Positions 46,774 through 55,886 of a stretch of DNA of 64,000 bases are shown one piece after another. Origin of the DNA: Planctomycetaceae bacterium (GTDB lineage Bacteria; Planctomycetota; Phycisphaerae; Phycisphaerales; SM1A02); NCBI GenBank assembly GCA_947490615.1, contig CANLHK010000010.1, forward strand, positions 62,001 through 126,000, written 5' to 3'. How positions within the stretch are numbered: position 1 is the stretch's first letter; each line of letters begins with the position of its first letter. The notes beneath the pieces are model-generated. The model had not been told where the DNA came from. It was given only the letters and a program-made list of their open reading frames with translations, and searched no databases. Both the position numbers and the translations under genes were made by a program.

Positions 46774-47381
46774 GGCCGCTCTTCGTCTTTCGGCTCCTGC
46801 AGCAGCAGCGACTCGTCGATCGATTGCATGGCGGCTTGAAAATCATCGCCGGTGTCGAAGGTCTGGTCAGGACCCGCGCTCCAAAGCGTGGCCTTTCGTT
46901 CTCCAAGAGGCCCGACGATCGTGATGCGATACATCGTGCCCCAGCTGTCCAGGGTGTTCCACGCCGCCGTTCCATCGGGCTTGAGCAACGGAATGTGATT
47001 GTCCTCTGCGTTGACGATCGCCATCCTGAGCACCGCCGCGCCATTCTGCACCGTCTGCGTCGATTGCATGCCGCCCCACACGCCGCTGGCGCCCGCCAAG
47101 AGAATCGCCCACGCGATCCAGCCGCCGACCTGCAGCACTGAGAGAACGATGGCCGCGATGGCGAATCCTCGTGGTCGTCGCCGGACCGCGATGATGCCGA
47201 GCACCAGCGCGATCCCTGAGGGCACGAGCGGTAGGCAGAATCCCACGAGGGACGCCAAGAACGCGACGAGGCCGAGCGTGTTGAACGGTTCCTTTGGCAA
47301 CGCGACGAGCGGCTCAATCTCATCGGGCGATCGAGGCGGCGTCCGAAAGAGAGTGGGAGGTACGGGTGGAAGTTCGTCCAT
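46770..47381 (-). CDS. membrane protein with GspG-like C-terminal domain (b)
   Basis: A 203-residue protein from ATG 47381. The N-terminal Pro-rich stretch (PPVPPTLFRTPPRSP) leads to two membrane helices (LGLVAFLASLVGFCLPLVP; GFAIAAIVLSVLQVGGWIAW), as in DUF4190-type modules. The soluble C-terminus has NTLDSWGTMYRITIVG and LWSAGPDQTFDTGDDF, the GspG-like calcium signature, as in its partner. No prepilin leader. Functions of the pair are unknown. Confidence 0.75.
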   Translation of the reverse strand: MDELPPVPPTLFRTPPRSPDEIEPLVALPKEPFNTLGLVAFLASLVGFCLPLVPSGIALVLGIIAVRRRPRGFAIAAIVLSVLQVGGWIAWAILLAGASGVWGGMQSTQTVQNGAAVLRMAIVNAEDNHIPLLKPDGTAAWNTLDSWGTMYRITIVGPLGERKATLWSAGPDQTFDTGDDFQAAMQSIDESLLLQEPKDEERP

Positions 47382-47433
47382 GCGGTACTCGTGCCTACGA
47401 CGCCGTCGCGCGGGCCGCGATCGTACCCGACGA

Positions 47434-47439
47434 TACCCT
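47434..47439 (+). promoter_or_regulatory. candidate -10 box (TACCCT) for leaderless start at 47446
   Basis: TACCCT ends 6 nt before the amidase ATG. Confidence 0.4.
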
Positions 47440-47445
47440 GCGCCC

Positions 47446-49209
47446 ATGCCCACGACCCCTGATGCGTTGGACGACTTCACGCGACGCGACTTCTTCGTGA
47501 CCCTCGCCGCGAGTGGTGCTGGCATGAGTGCGAGCGCGCTCGCTTCGTCCTCCGCGTTTGCAGCGCCTGCGACAACGGAGGCCTCCACGCAGCCCGTCAC
47601 TGCGATCACCGAGAGCTCGATCGCCGAAGCAGAGAAGCTCGCGGGCATCACCTTTTCGGCGAAGGAACGAGCGCAAATCGCCAAGACGGTCGCCGAGCAA
47701 CTCGCGGGCTTCAAGGCGCGCGCAGCGTTTGGTGCGTTGGACAATCAGCTCGCGCCCGCAACGGTGTTTCGCGTGCTCTTGCCTGGTGAGCAACCCCGCG
47801 TGCGCAGCAGTGCGGTGATGGCGAAGTTCTCGCGGCGCGGAAAGCCTGCTCCTGAAAGTGACGACGATCTCGACTGGGCCACCGTCGAACAACTCGCAGC
47901 GTGGATGAAGGACGGCAAGGTCACCGCACGAAGACTCGTGGCCCGCTCGATCACGCGGCTCAAGAGGTCCAACGAGCAACTCAAGAATGTCATCACGCTC
48001 ATCGAAGGTCCCGCCTACATCGAAGCCGACCAACGCGACCTCGAGCTGCGCAAAGGCAACGCGCGCGGTCCGCTCCACGGCATTCCCTACGGACTGAAGG
48101 ATCTCTTTGACACCTCTGGCATCAAGACCACTTGGGGTGCCGAGCCTTGGCGCGATCGCGTGCCGACCTCAGACGCGCTGGTGGTGACGCGACTGCGTGA
48201 TGCGGGCGCGATCTGCGTGGCCAAGACCGCTGTCGGCGCGTTGGCCTACGGCGACCAGTGGTTTGGTGGCGTCTGCAAGAACCCGTGGAATCCGACACAA
48301 GGTTCGTCGGGCTCAAGTGCGGGGAGCGCCTCGACTGTCGCGTCGGGTTGCGTGCCGTTTGCGATCGGGACCGAGACGCTCGGTTCGATCGTGTCACCAT
48401 GCGTGCGCTGTGGCACGACGGGCCTGCGTCCCACCTTTGGTCATGTCGCTCGTGATGGCGCGATGGCGCTCTGCTGGTCGTGGGACAAGATTGGCCCGAT
48501 CACCCGCAGCGTCATCGACACAGGACTCGTGCTCGCTGCGATGCATGGCGCGAGCGAACACGACGCATCGAGCGTGACCGTGCCGTTCGTGGCTCCGCGC
48601 TTACCCAACGCGAAAGGTGTGAAACTGGCGTACGACCCCGCGTGGTTTGAAGGCCCCATGGGCGCTGCGGAGAAAGAGACTCTCGAAGCCGCGCGCAGCG
48701 CAGGCGCCAAACTCATCGAGCGTCCCTGCACGCCTCCGATCGATCCAGCGGTCCTCATCACGAGTCTCATGGCCGAGGCCGCCGCGTCCTTCGAGGAGAT
48801 GACGCGCAGCAACGCCGACGACCAACTGGCTTGGCAGGCCGACGAAGCGTGGCCCAACAGTTTCCGTCGATCGTGGTTCCTTCCCGCGATCGAACTCGTG
48901 CAGGCTGAACGGCAGCGTCGCCTCTGCATGCAGTGGATGCGCACCGCGCTCGCGGGTGTCGACGGCTTGATTCTTCCGCCGTTTGCAGGCGGCATGCTCA
49001 CGCTCACCAACGCGACGGGCCATCCGACCCTTTGTCTGCGCAGTGGATTTGACGCGTCGGGCGCGCCGCGTTCGATCACGATCATCGGACACCCCTTTGA
49101 TGAAGCCACCATGCTTGGCGTGGGCGCTGCGATCGAAGCGCAGCTGGCGATTTCGGGCGGTGTTTCCGACAAGCGTCCCGACATGCCGTGGATGAACGCC
49201 GCGAAGTAG
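47446..49209 (+). CDS. Tat-exported amidase-signature hydrolase
   Basis: A 587-residue protein. Residues 12-16 hold a twin-arginine motif (FTRRDFF) before a hydrophobic Ala-rich stretch, so Tat export is likely. The amidase signature domain begins about 150: LHGIPYGLKDLFDT with catalytic Lys 218, the Gly/Ser loop GSSGSSAGSAS (286-296), and GTETLGSIVSPC with the predicted nucleophile Ser 314, giving the Ser-cis-Ser-Lys triad. The first about 130 residues after the signal are an additional helical domain. Substrate cannot be named. Confidence 0.9.
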   Translation: MPTTPDALDDFTRRDFFVTLAASGAGMSASALASSSAFAAPATTEASTQPVTAITESSIAEAEKLAGITFSAKERAQIAKTVAEQLAGFKARAAFGALDNQLAPATVFRVLLPGEQPRVRSSAVMAKFSRRGKPAPESDDDLDWATVEQLAAWMKDGKVTARRLVARSITRLKRSNEQLKNVITLIEGPAYIEADQRDLELRKGNARGPLHGIPYGLKDLFDTSGIKTTWGAEPWRDRVPTSDALVVTRLRDAGAICVAKTAVGALAYGDQWFGGVCKNPWNPTQGSSGSSAGSASTVASGCVPFAIGTETLGSIVSPCVRCGTTGLRPTFGHVARDGAMALCWSWDKIGPITRSVIDTGLVLAAMHGASEHDASSVTVPFVAPRLPNAKGVKLAYDPAWFEGPMGAAEKETLEAARSAGAKLIERPCTPPIDPAVLITSLMAEAAASFEEMTRSNADDQLAWQADEAWPNSFRRSWFLPAIELVQAERQRRLCMQWMRTALAGVDGLILPPFAGGMLTLTNATGHPTLCLRSGFDASGAPRSITIIGHPFDEATMLGVGAAIEAQLAISGGVSDKRPDMPWMNAAK

Positions 49210-49237
49210 CGCTGTCCTCCCCGCTGCAACGCTCTGC

Positions 49238-49243
49238 TATCTT
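49238..49243 (+). promoter_or_regulatory. candidate -10 box (TATCTT) upstream of nuoA
   Basis: TATCTT ends 9 nt before the nuoA ATG, the same as asnS. Confidence 0.5.
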
Positions 49244-49252
49244 GCCCGACCG

Positions 49253-49642
49253 ATGTTGGCCCAAACCGACCTCCTCAACTACCTCCCCGTCGCCGTGATT
49301 GCGTCGATGGCGATTGGCTTCGTCGTCGCGAATCTCGTGCTCAGCACGATCCTTGGCCCACGACTCGATGGCGCGATCAAGGGACTCAGCTACGAAGCAG
49401 GCATGGATCCCATCGGGTCGACCCGCAAGCGCTTCAATGTGCGCTTCTACATGATGGCCGTCACCTTCCTGCTCTTCGATGTCGAGATCATCTTCCTCTA
49501 TCCGTGGGCTGTGAGTTACTCGCAGCTCGCACCAGGAAGCCCCGAAGCGCAGCTCTATCTTGGCCGCATCCTCTTCTTCCTCGCCACGAGCGTCATTGCG
49601 TACATCTACGCGTGGAAGAAGGGTGTCTTCAAGTGGGACTGA
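49253..49642 (+). CDS. nuoA: NADH-quinone oxidoreductase subunit A
   Basis: A 129-residue complex I subunit with three membrane helices. The family loop is YEAGMDPIGSTRKRFNVRFY; the Ala stands where Cys or Ser is frequent (YECG). Then follow FLLFDVEIIFLYPWA, containing the conserved Asp and Glu of the second helix, and YAWKKGVFKW at the C-terminus. No nuoB or other complex I gene follows; the next gene is on the other strand. Unusual for a complex I gene, which is normally in a long operon. Confidence 0.95.
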   Translation: MLAQTDLLNYLPVAVIASMAIGFVVANLVLSTILGPRLDGAIKGLSYEAGMDPIGSTRKRFNVRFYMMAVTFLLFDVEIIFLYPWAVSYSQLAPGSPEAQLYLGRILFFLATSVIAYIYAWKKGVFKWD

Positions 49643-49662
49643 AGCACGCCGCGCGCTGAGAC

Positions 49663-50481
49663 TCAGCTCGACTTCTTCCCGACACGCCTGAACACCAGAA
49701 TGTGCTGCTGCGGCAGCACCGCGATGTTCTCGACGAACGCGAGCCCCACAGCGTCCATCTCGCGTCGTGCCTGTTCCTCACTCATCTTGTGACGGAGCTT
49801 GATCTCGACGGTGGGATCTTCGAGTCGGTATTCCACAAGGTAGACGCGGCCATCGGGCTTGAGCGCCTCGACGATCGATCGCATCATCTCATAGGGATGC
49901 GAGAACTCGTGGTAGGCGTCGACAAAGAGCACGAGATCCACGCTTTGTGGCGCAAGGCCGCAGTGCTCGATGGTGCCAAGGACAGGCATGACATTGAGCG
50001 CGCCCTCTTCCAGCGCGCGCTCTTTGATGATGTCGAGCATCTCCTGTTGGATGTCGGTTGCGTAGACCACGCCTTCACCGACATGCGGCGCGATGCGAAA
50101 GGTGAAGTAGCCGCTTCCCGCACCGATGTCGGCCACCGCGAAGGCGGGCGTGAGCCGAAGCGCGTCGACGAGAAGATCGGTGCGCTCCTCGCGTTCGCGC
50201 GTCGAACGCTCGAGCCAACCGACGCCAAAATGCCCCATGACCTCGGCGATCTCGCGGCCCATGTAGGTCTTGCCGCTGCCACCATCGCCAGGCTCACAGG
50301 TGCCGTAGACACCGTGCTCGGGCAGCTCGGGAATCGCAACGGGCTTCGACTCAGCCTTCGACTCAACGCGCGGTTCGACACTCGCCTTTCGTGCGTCGCA
50401 CGCTTGCAGCATCCACGGCGTCAGCAACAGCGCCACTCCAAAGAGTCGCGCTGCGCATGTTGGAGCCAAGGCGTGTTGCAT
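49663..50481 (-). CDS. exported class I SAM-methyltransferase-fold lipoprotein
   Basis: A 272-residue protein. A signal peptide with lipobox LQAC (Cys about 28) is followed by about 40 linker residues and GGSGKTYMGREIAEVMGHFG, then a methyltransferase fold: VADIGAGSGYFTFRIAPHVG (AdoMet loop), VYATDIQQEMLDIIKERA, VDLVLFVDAYHEFSHP and GRVYLVEYR. All motifs look intact, yet it is predicted to be outside the cytoplasm, where AdoMet is not normally supplied. Similar exported methyltransferases are known in planctomycetes. Target unknown. Confidence 0.85.
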   Translation of the reverse strand: MQHALAPTCAARLFGVALLLTPWMLQACDARKASVEPRVESKAESKPVAIPELPEHGVYGTCEPGDGGSGKTYMGREIAEVMGHFGVGWLERSTREREERTDLLVDALRLTPAFAVADIGAGSGYFTFRIAPHVGEGVVYATDIQQEMLDIIKERALEEGALNVMPVLGTIEHCGLAPQSVDLVLFVDAYHEFSHPYEMMRSIVEALKPDGRVYLVEYRLEDPTVEIKLRHKMSEEQARREMDAVGLAFVENIAVLPQQHILVFRRVGKKSS

Positions 50482-50503
50482 GGTTCGGGTGATCAGACGC
50501 GCG

Positions 50504-52738
50504 TCAATCGTTCTGCGGTCGACGCGCTGCGGTGGAGGCCTTCATCGTGACGCTGATCTCAAGCTCCTTGTCGTCGCGCAAGATGCGCATCTTGACGACA
50601 TCGCCTGGCTTGCAGGCACGGAGCTTGGTCATCATCGTTCCCGTCGAGTCGAGCGATTCGCCGTTCCACGACAGGAGCACATCGCCGGCCTTGATGCCCG
50701 CATCGGCAGCGCTGGTTCCTGCACTCACACCTTCGACGCGAATGCCCGACTCGCCTTCTTCGGTGAGTCCTGGCTGAATGCCAAGACGAACGGGCGCGTA
50801 GCCGCGGTCACTTCCTGCTGCCTGCGCTGCGGCGGAAGGCGCTGCATCGGTGGGCGCCTGGTTGCGCACGCCGTTCCAGAACTCAAGCCGCTTCGGATCG
50901 CTCACGCGCCAGAGTGCAATGCGCTCCACGAGATCAAGCAGCGCGGGAATACCGCGTGGATCGATCGAATAGCCTTGGTCGCCAGGCTTGTGATAGACAT
51001 CGTGCACGCCGCTAAAGAAGAAGAGGACGGGAATGCCCGCGCCGTAAAAGGACGCGTGATCGCTCGGGCCGCGACCACTTGGGTCGGCGTAGACCTTGAG
51101 TCCACTGTCCACAAACATCGGTGCCAGTGCCTCGGCGAGTCCGTGCGCGGTGTCGACGCCGCCAACCACGAGTTCCTTCGAACGCATGCGGCCGATCATG
51201 TCCATGTTCAACATGATGTCGAGCTTGTCTGCAGCGATCGACGGGTCCTTGATGAACGCGCGCGAACCGTTGAGGCCGACCTCTTCGGCGCTAAAGGCAA
51301 GGAAGAGCACGCTGCGCAGATTCGCATCCTCAGCTGCGGAGGCGTAGTGGTGCGCGAGACGCTTGGCGGTGAGCAACATGCCGCTCGTGCCGCTGGCGTT
51401 GTCGTCGGCGCCAGGATGGAGCTTGCCGCGATTCTCGGGGCTGATGCCGTTGGGTCCGACACCAACATGGTCGTAGTGCGCACCGACAACGATCCACTCT
51501 TCCGCCAGCGCGCCCTTGCCGCGCAAGATGCCGCCAACATTGTGGGTCGTCGTGTTGCCGCTGTCGATGTTCACGGTGAGACGCACCAGTGCGTCGTCTT
51601 TGCCCAGCACGGTCGTGGCGGGCGCGTCCTTGGTCGCGGCGTCGGCGCGCGTGCGCAGCGCGGCAAGCGTGCGGCCTTCGCTGTCGGCGGATTGCAGCAG
51701 CGTGTCCGCGTGTTCGGTGCTGAGGAAGAAGCACGGGATGCCCAATTCACCGCCAAGGCGATCAGCGCTCATGTTGGCGAGGTTGGCGCTTTTCCCTGCG
51801 TAACCTGGTGGTTCAGTCACGATGATCGCCGCAGCGCCGCGGCTCTTGATCGCGTCGAGTTTCGACGCGAGGCTCGACGCAGCGGTCATCTTCTCACCGC
51901 CCCAGAGCGATTGGCCTTCTGCCGTCAGCGGCTCGCCGCGCATCACCAACACCACGCGACCCGCGAACTCTTCCTTCTCGGCGAAACTCGTGTAGCCGTC
52001 TTTGCCTTCTTCGATGCCATAGCCAACAAACGCCACGGGAAGTTCCACCGTGCCGCCGCCTGAGTTCTTCATCGCCACCGCACCTTCCGTTGGCAGCGCC
52101 TCGCCGCGGAACGCGACCTCACTCGACTTCACGCGTCGCGAGCGACCTGAGAGTTCAAACGGTTGACGCCACGGGTTCGCTGCGTTGGCGGCGCTGCCTG
52201 AGGCAAACGCGGGTTCGAGGCCCGTCTTCTGCATCCACCACGCGACATACTGCGCGGCGTGCTCAATGCCATCGCTGCCAGGCACGCGACCTTCGAACCA
52301 CGGATTCGAAAGCGTCTGCACATGCTGGTACCACTCCGTGGCGTCCGCACCGAGATCCGCCAACACATTGGTGATCGAAGTCATGCTCGCATCCACGGGC
52401 GTGAATGAGGGCTCGGGGTCAAAGGTGTAGACACTGACCGCGCCCGGAATGATGGTGCCGCCACCAGGATTCTTCGCGGCGGCTCCATCACTGAGCGCGG
52501 GCGTGCGCTTGACCTTCTTTGGTGCGGGCTTCGGTGCGGAACTGGCGGCCTGCGGCGCTGGTTGCGCAGCGGCCACCATCGGCGCGGGCGCGGTGACTGC
52601 CGCAGGGGCGGGCGCAGCAACGGGCTTGGGCGACGAACCGCACGCGCCGAGAACCGCCAGCGCGAGCACGGAAACCCCTGCTACAGCGGTGGAAATGCGT
52701 ACAACGAAACGAGGGGCAACAGGAGTCAAAGCGAACAT
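50504..52738 (-). CDS. secreted M28-family zinc peptidase with PA and PDZ domains
   Basis: A 744-residue predicted lipoprotein (LGAC, Cys about 33) with an Ala/Pro-rich linker (about 38-90). A PA-like insert (about 200-360, with RGAAAIIVTEPPGYAG) precedes the dinuclear-zinc M28 core: VVGAHYDHVG, PGADDNASGT, FSAEEVGLNGSR, MLNMDMIGR and PSDHASFY. The C-terminus (about 650-735) is a PDZ-like domain (GIRVEGVSAGTSAADAGIKAGDVLLSWNG). Predicted envelope aminopeptidase. Start 52738 has TACGCT ending 6 nt upstream. Divergent from gcvP. Confidence 0.92.
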   Translation of the reverse strand: MFALTPVAPRFVVRISTAVAGVSVLALAVLGACGSSPKPVAAPAPAAVTAPAPMVAAAQPAPQAASSAPKPAPKKVKRTPALSDGAAAKNPGGGTIIPGAVSVYTFDPEPSFTPVDASMTSITNVLADLGADATEWYQHVQTLSNPWFEGRVPGSDGIEHAAQYVAWWMQKTGLEPAFASGSAANAANPWRQPFELSGRSRRVKSSEVAFRGEALPTEGAVAMKNSGGGTVELPVAFVGYGIEEGKDGYTSFAEKEEFAGRVVLVMRGEPLTAEGQSLWGGEKMTAASSLASKLDAIKSRGAAAIIVTEPPGYAGKSANLANMSADRLGGELGIPCFFLSTEHADTLLQSADSEGRTLAALRTRADAATKDAPATTVLGKDDALVRLTVNIDSGNTTTHNVGGILRGKGALAEEWIVVGAHYDHVGVGPNGISPENRGKLHPGADDNASGTSGMLLTAKRLAHHYASAAEDANLRSVLFLAFSAEEVGLNGSRAFIKDPSIAADKLDIMLNMDMIGRMRSKELVVGGVDTAHGLAEALAPMFVDSGLKVYADPSGRGPSDHASFYGAGIPVLFFFSGVHDVYHKPGDQGYSIDPRGIPALLDLVERIALWRVSDPKRLEFWNGVRNQAPTDAAPSAAAQAAGSDRGYAPVRLGIQPGLTEEGESGIRVEGVSAGTSAADAGIKAGDVLLSWNGESLDSTGTMMTKLRACKPGDVVKMRILRDDKELEISVTMKASTAARRPQND

Positions 52739-52744
52739 GGGCGG

Positions 52745-52750
52745 AGCGTA
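52745..52750 (-). promoter_or_regulatory. candidate -10 box (TACGCT) for start at 52738
   Basis: TACGCT on the minus strand ends 6 nt before the M28 peptidase ATG. Confidence 0.4.
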
Positions 52751-52793
52751 CCACCGCACGATCTGCTCGCTGCGAAGCCGCGTTCGATCTTTC

Positions 52794-52799
52794 TATACT
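52794..52799 (+). promoter_or_regulatory. candidate -10 box (TATACT) of gcvP
   Basis: TATACT lies 104 nt before the gcvP ATG, implying a leader of roughly 100 nt. No glycine riboswitch consensus is recognisable in it. Confidence 0.4.
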
Positions 52800-52903
52800 C
52801 GCCGCCCTTGCACGCCTGCTGACGGCGTGACTCCACCAAGCGATCCGCTCGCCGTGAAGCCCTGAAGATCTTGCGCGACACTCGGACCTCGTAGCGACAA
52901 CCC

Positions 52904-55861
52904 GTGATGAAGACCGCCACCACCATGAACTCGACTTCTGCCGCGCACTCCCTCACCACGCTCGGCCCCACCGACACCTTTACGCGGCGGCACATCCCCC
53001 AGACGGCGGCAGAGACGGCCGCCATGCTCAGTGCCTGCGGCTACAGCGGCATGGAGCCCTTCATCAGCGCGGCGCTGCCCGCGTCGATTCGCCTCACGCG
53101 TGCGATGGAGATCGATGATCCGACCTGCACACTGCGCGGCCTTGAGCGCGGCGAAACCGAAACGCTTGCGGCGATCAAGACTCTCGCGCAACAGAACCGC
53201 GTCTTCCGTTCCTACATCGGCATGGGCTATGTCGACACGATCGTGCCCGGCGTCATCCTGCGCAACATCCTCGAGAACCCCGCGTGGTACACGGCCTACA
53301 CGCCGTATCAAGCGGAGATCGCCCAAGGTCGTCTCGAAGCGCTGCTGAACTTCCAGACCATGATCTCGGAGCTCACGGGTCTGCCGCTTGCGGGGGCGTC
53401 GTTGCTCGATGAAGGCACCGCTGCCGCCGAAGCCATGAACATGTGTCAGGGCATCGCCGGTGAAGAGCGCACCAAGTTCTTCGTCGCCGAAGACTGCCAT
53501 CCGCAGACGATCGCCGTCGTCGAGACCCGCGCCAAGTGGCTCGGAATCAGCGTGGTCATCGGCAATCCCGCGCGCTTTGAGCCGAGTGCTGAGTTCTGCG
53601 GCGCGCTCGTGCAATACCCCACGACCGATGGCCGCATCGAGTGCTACAAGAGTCTCGCCGACAAGACCCACGCTGTGGGCGCACTGGTCGTTGCTGCGTG
53701 CGACCCACTCGCACTCGTCGCGTTGGCCACGCCTGCCTCGTGGGGCGCCGACATCGCCATCGGCAGCTCGCAACGCTTCGGTGTGCCGATGGGTTTCGGC
53801 GGACCACACGCCGCGTTCATCGCCACGAGTGACGCGTATGTGCGCAAGCTTCCTGGCCGCATCATCGGCGTGTCCCGCGACAGTCATGGCAACCGCGCGC
53901 TGCGCATGGCCATTCAAACGCGCGAACAACACATCCGCCGCGACAAGGCGACTTCCAACATCTGCACTGCGCAGGTTCTTCTCGCCGTCATGGCGGGCAT
54001 GTACGGCGTCTACCACGGACCCGACGGGCTCACCAAGATCGCTGACCGCGTCCATCGTCTCACGCTCACGCTCGCTCGCGGACTTGCCAAGCTCGGTCAC
54101 GACTGCGGCGCGCATGTGAAGAGTGGCGCGTTCTTCGACACGCTGCGGGTCAAGCTCGCCAGCGGCATCACGGCCAACGAAGTGCTCGCCAGCGCCGCCG
54201 CGCATCGCCTCAATCTGCGCGCGTACGGCGACGGTACTCTCGGCGTCACCCTCGACGAAACAACCACGCTCGCCGATCTCGATGCGCTCTTGGAGGTCTT
54301 CGCTGGTGGCAAGAAGAACTCGTTGGTCACGGCCGCGAGCGTCGAAGCAACGAGTGGCTGCATCCCCGCTGGGTTTGCTCGCACCGCTTCGTTCATGCAG
54401 CACGAGGTGTTCAACCGCTACCACGGCGAACACGAGATGCTGCGCTACATCAATCGACTCGCGTCGAAGGATCTCAGCCTCGTTCACTCGATGATCACGC
54501 TGGGCTCCTGCACCATGAAGCTCAACTCGACGAGCGAGATGATCCCCGTGACTTGGCCTGAGTTCGGGCAGATCCATCCCTTTGCGCCGCGTGAGCAATG
54601 GAATGGTTACGCCGAAATGTTCCGCACCCTCGAGAACTGGCTCTGCGAGATCACCGGCTTTGCGGGCATGAGTCTCCAGCCCAACGCGGGTTCGCAGGGT
54701 GAGTACGCGGGCCTCCTGGTCATTCGCGCCTACCACGAACACCGCGGCGAAGCGCATCGCGATGTCTGCATCATTCCAACTTCGGCCCACGGAACCAACC
54801 CTGCGTCGGCGGTGGTGGCGGGCATGAAGGTGATCGCCATTGGTTGCGACAGCCAAGGCAACATCGATCTCGCCGATCTTGCCGCCAAGGCCAAGGAGCA
54901 CGCCAAGAATCTCGGCGCGCTCATGATCACCTATCCCTCCACGCACGGCGCATTCGAAGAAGGCGTGAAGGAAGCCTGCGCGATCGTGCATGCGCACGGC
55001 GGTCAGGTCTACATGGACGGCGCCAACATGAACGCGCAAGTCGGGCTCACCAGCCCTGGCCACATCGGTGCCGATGTCTGCCATCTCAACCTCCACAAGA
55101 CCTTCTGCATTCCCCATGGCGGTGGTGGCCCTGGTGTCGGGCCCATCGGCGTTGCGGCGCATCTCGTCGACTTCCTGCCAGGACATCCTGTGTTGCGTCC
55201 GCTCTCGGCGGGTCGGCATGCGATCGGTCCGATCTCGGCCGCGCCCTATGGCAGCGCCTCGATCCTGCTGATTTCATGGATGTACATCGCGATGATGGGC
55301 GCCAAGGGACTGAAGTCCGCCACCGAGATCGCCATCCTGAACGCCAACTACATGGCCACGCGACTCAAGGCGCACTACAGCGTGCTCTACACCAACAAGC
55401 ATGGCCTCTGCGCTCACGAGTTCATTCTCGACTTCCGTGGCTTTGAGAAGTCGGCGGGACTGAAGATCGACGACATCGCCAAGCGCATGATGGATTACGG
55501 ATTCCACGCGCCCACCATGTCGTGGCCTGTTCCTGGAACGCTCATGATCGAACCAACCGAGAGCGAGTCCAAAGCAGAACTCGATCGATTCTGCGATGCG
55601 CTCATCTCCATTCGCGGAGAGATTCGCGCCATCGAAGAAGGCCGCGCTGACAAGAACGACAATGTCCTGAAGCACGCGCCCCACACGGCCGCCGCTGTGA
55701 CGGCTAGCGAGTGGAACCACGCCTACACCCGCGAAGAAGCGGCGTATCCCGCGCCGTGGCTCAAGGAGTTCAAGTTCTGGCCCGCCGTCGGTCGCGTCGA
55801 CAATCCCTACGGCGACCGCAACCTCGTCTGCGCATGCGAACCGATGAGTTCGTACAGCTGA
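52904..55861 (+). CDS. gcvP: glycine dehydrogenase (decarboxylating), full-length P-protein
   Basis: A 985-residue PLP enzyme, the P-protein of the glycine cleavage system, which decarboxylates glycine and passes the aminomethyl group to H-protein. Both halves of the fused form are present. PLP lysine is K732 in [17 protein letters not shown]. Other marks: [17 protein letters not shown] near the start, [28 protein letters not shown] in the N-terminal half, and [10 protein letters not shown]-type [13 protein letters not shown] in the second. No gcvT or gcvH is in the window. Its last 69 bases are duplicated 2.3 kb downstream, bounding a gene cassette. Start 52904 or the Met at 52925 is possible. 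Confidence 0.95.
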   Translation: MMKTATTMNSTSAAHSLTTLGPTDTFTRRHIPQTAAETAAMLSACGYSGMEPFISAALPASIRLTRAMEIDDPTCTLRGLERGETETLAAIKTLAQQNRVFRSYIGMGYVDTIVPGVILRNILENPAWYTAYTPYQAEIAQGRLEALLNFQTMISELTGLPLAGASLLDEGTAAAEAMNMCQGIAGEERTKFFVAEDCHPQTIAVVETRAKWLGISVVIGNPARFEPSAEFCGALVQYPTTDGRIECYKSLADKTHAVGALVVAACDPLALVALATPASWGADIAIGSSQRFGVPMGFGGPHAAFIATSDAYVRKLPGRIIGVSRDSHGNRALRMAIQTREQHIRRDKATSNICTAQVLLAVMAGMYGVYHGPDGLTKIADRVHRLTLTLARGLAKLGHDCGAHVKSGAFFDTLRVKLASGITANEVLASAAAHRLNLRAYGDGTLGVTLDETTTLADLDALLEVFAGGKKNSLVTAASVEATSGCIPAGFARTASFMQHEVFNRYHGEHEMLRYINRLASKDLSLVHSMITLGSCTMKLNSTSEMIPVTWPEFGQIHPFAPREQWNGYAEMFRTLENWLCEITGFAGMSLQPNAGSQGEYAGLLVIRAYHEHRGEAHRDVCIIPTSAHGTNPASAVVAGMKVIAIGCDSQGNIDLADLAAKAKEHAKNLGALMITYPSTHGAFEEGVKEACAIVHAHGGQVYMDGANMNAQVGLTSPGHIGADVCHLNLHKTFCIPHGGGGPGVGPIGVAAHLVDFLPGHPVLRPLSAGRHAIGPISAAPYGSASILLISWMYIAMMGAKGLKSATEIAILNANYMATRLKAHYSVLYTNKHGLCAHEFILDFRGFEKSAGLKIDDIAKRMMDYGFHAPTMSWPVPGTLMIEPTESESKAELDRFCDALISIRGEIRAIEEGRADKNDNVLKHAPHTAAAVTASEWNHAYTREEAAYPAPWLKEFKFWPAVGRVDNPYGDRNLVCACEPMSSYS

Positions 55862-55868
55862 GGCGTGC
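55793..55868 (+). repeat. 76-bp direct repeat, copy A (3' end of gcvP)
   Basis: The last 69 bases of gcvP (including its stop) plus 7 bases beyond it. It matches copy B at 58138-58213 at 73 of 76 positions, in the same orientation. Confidence 0.95.
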
Positions 55869-55886
55869 CAAACATCCCGCATCGCA

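Noticed and set aside
52800-52903. Possible glycine riboswitch upstream of gcvP
   Set aside because: The about 100-nt leader shows none of the glycine aptamer consensus blocks that I could recognise.
52793-55219. 808-codon minus-strand ORF
   Set aside because: Exact antisense of gcvP; composition is that of a shadow frame in high-GC DNA.
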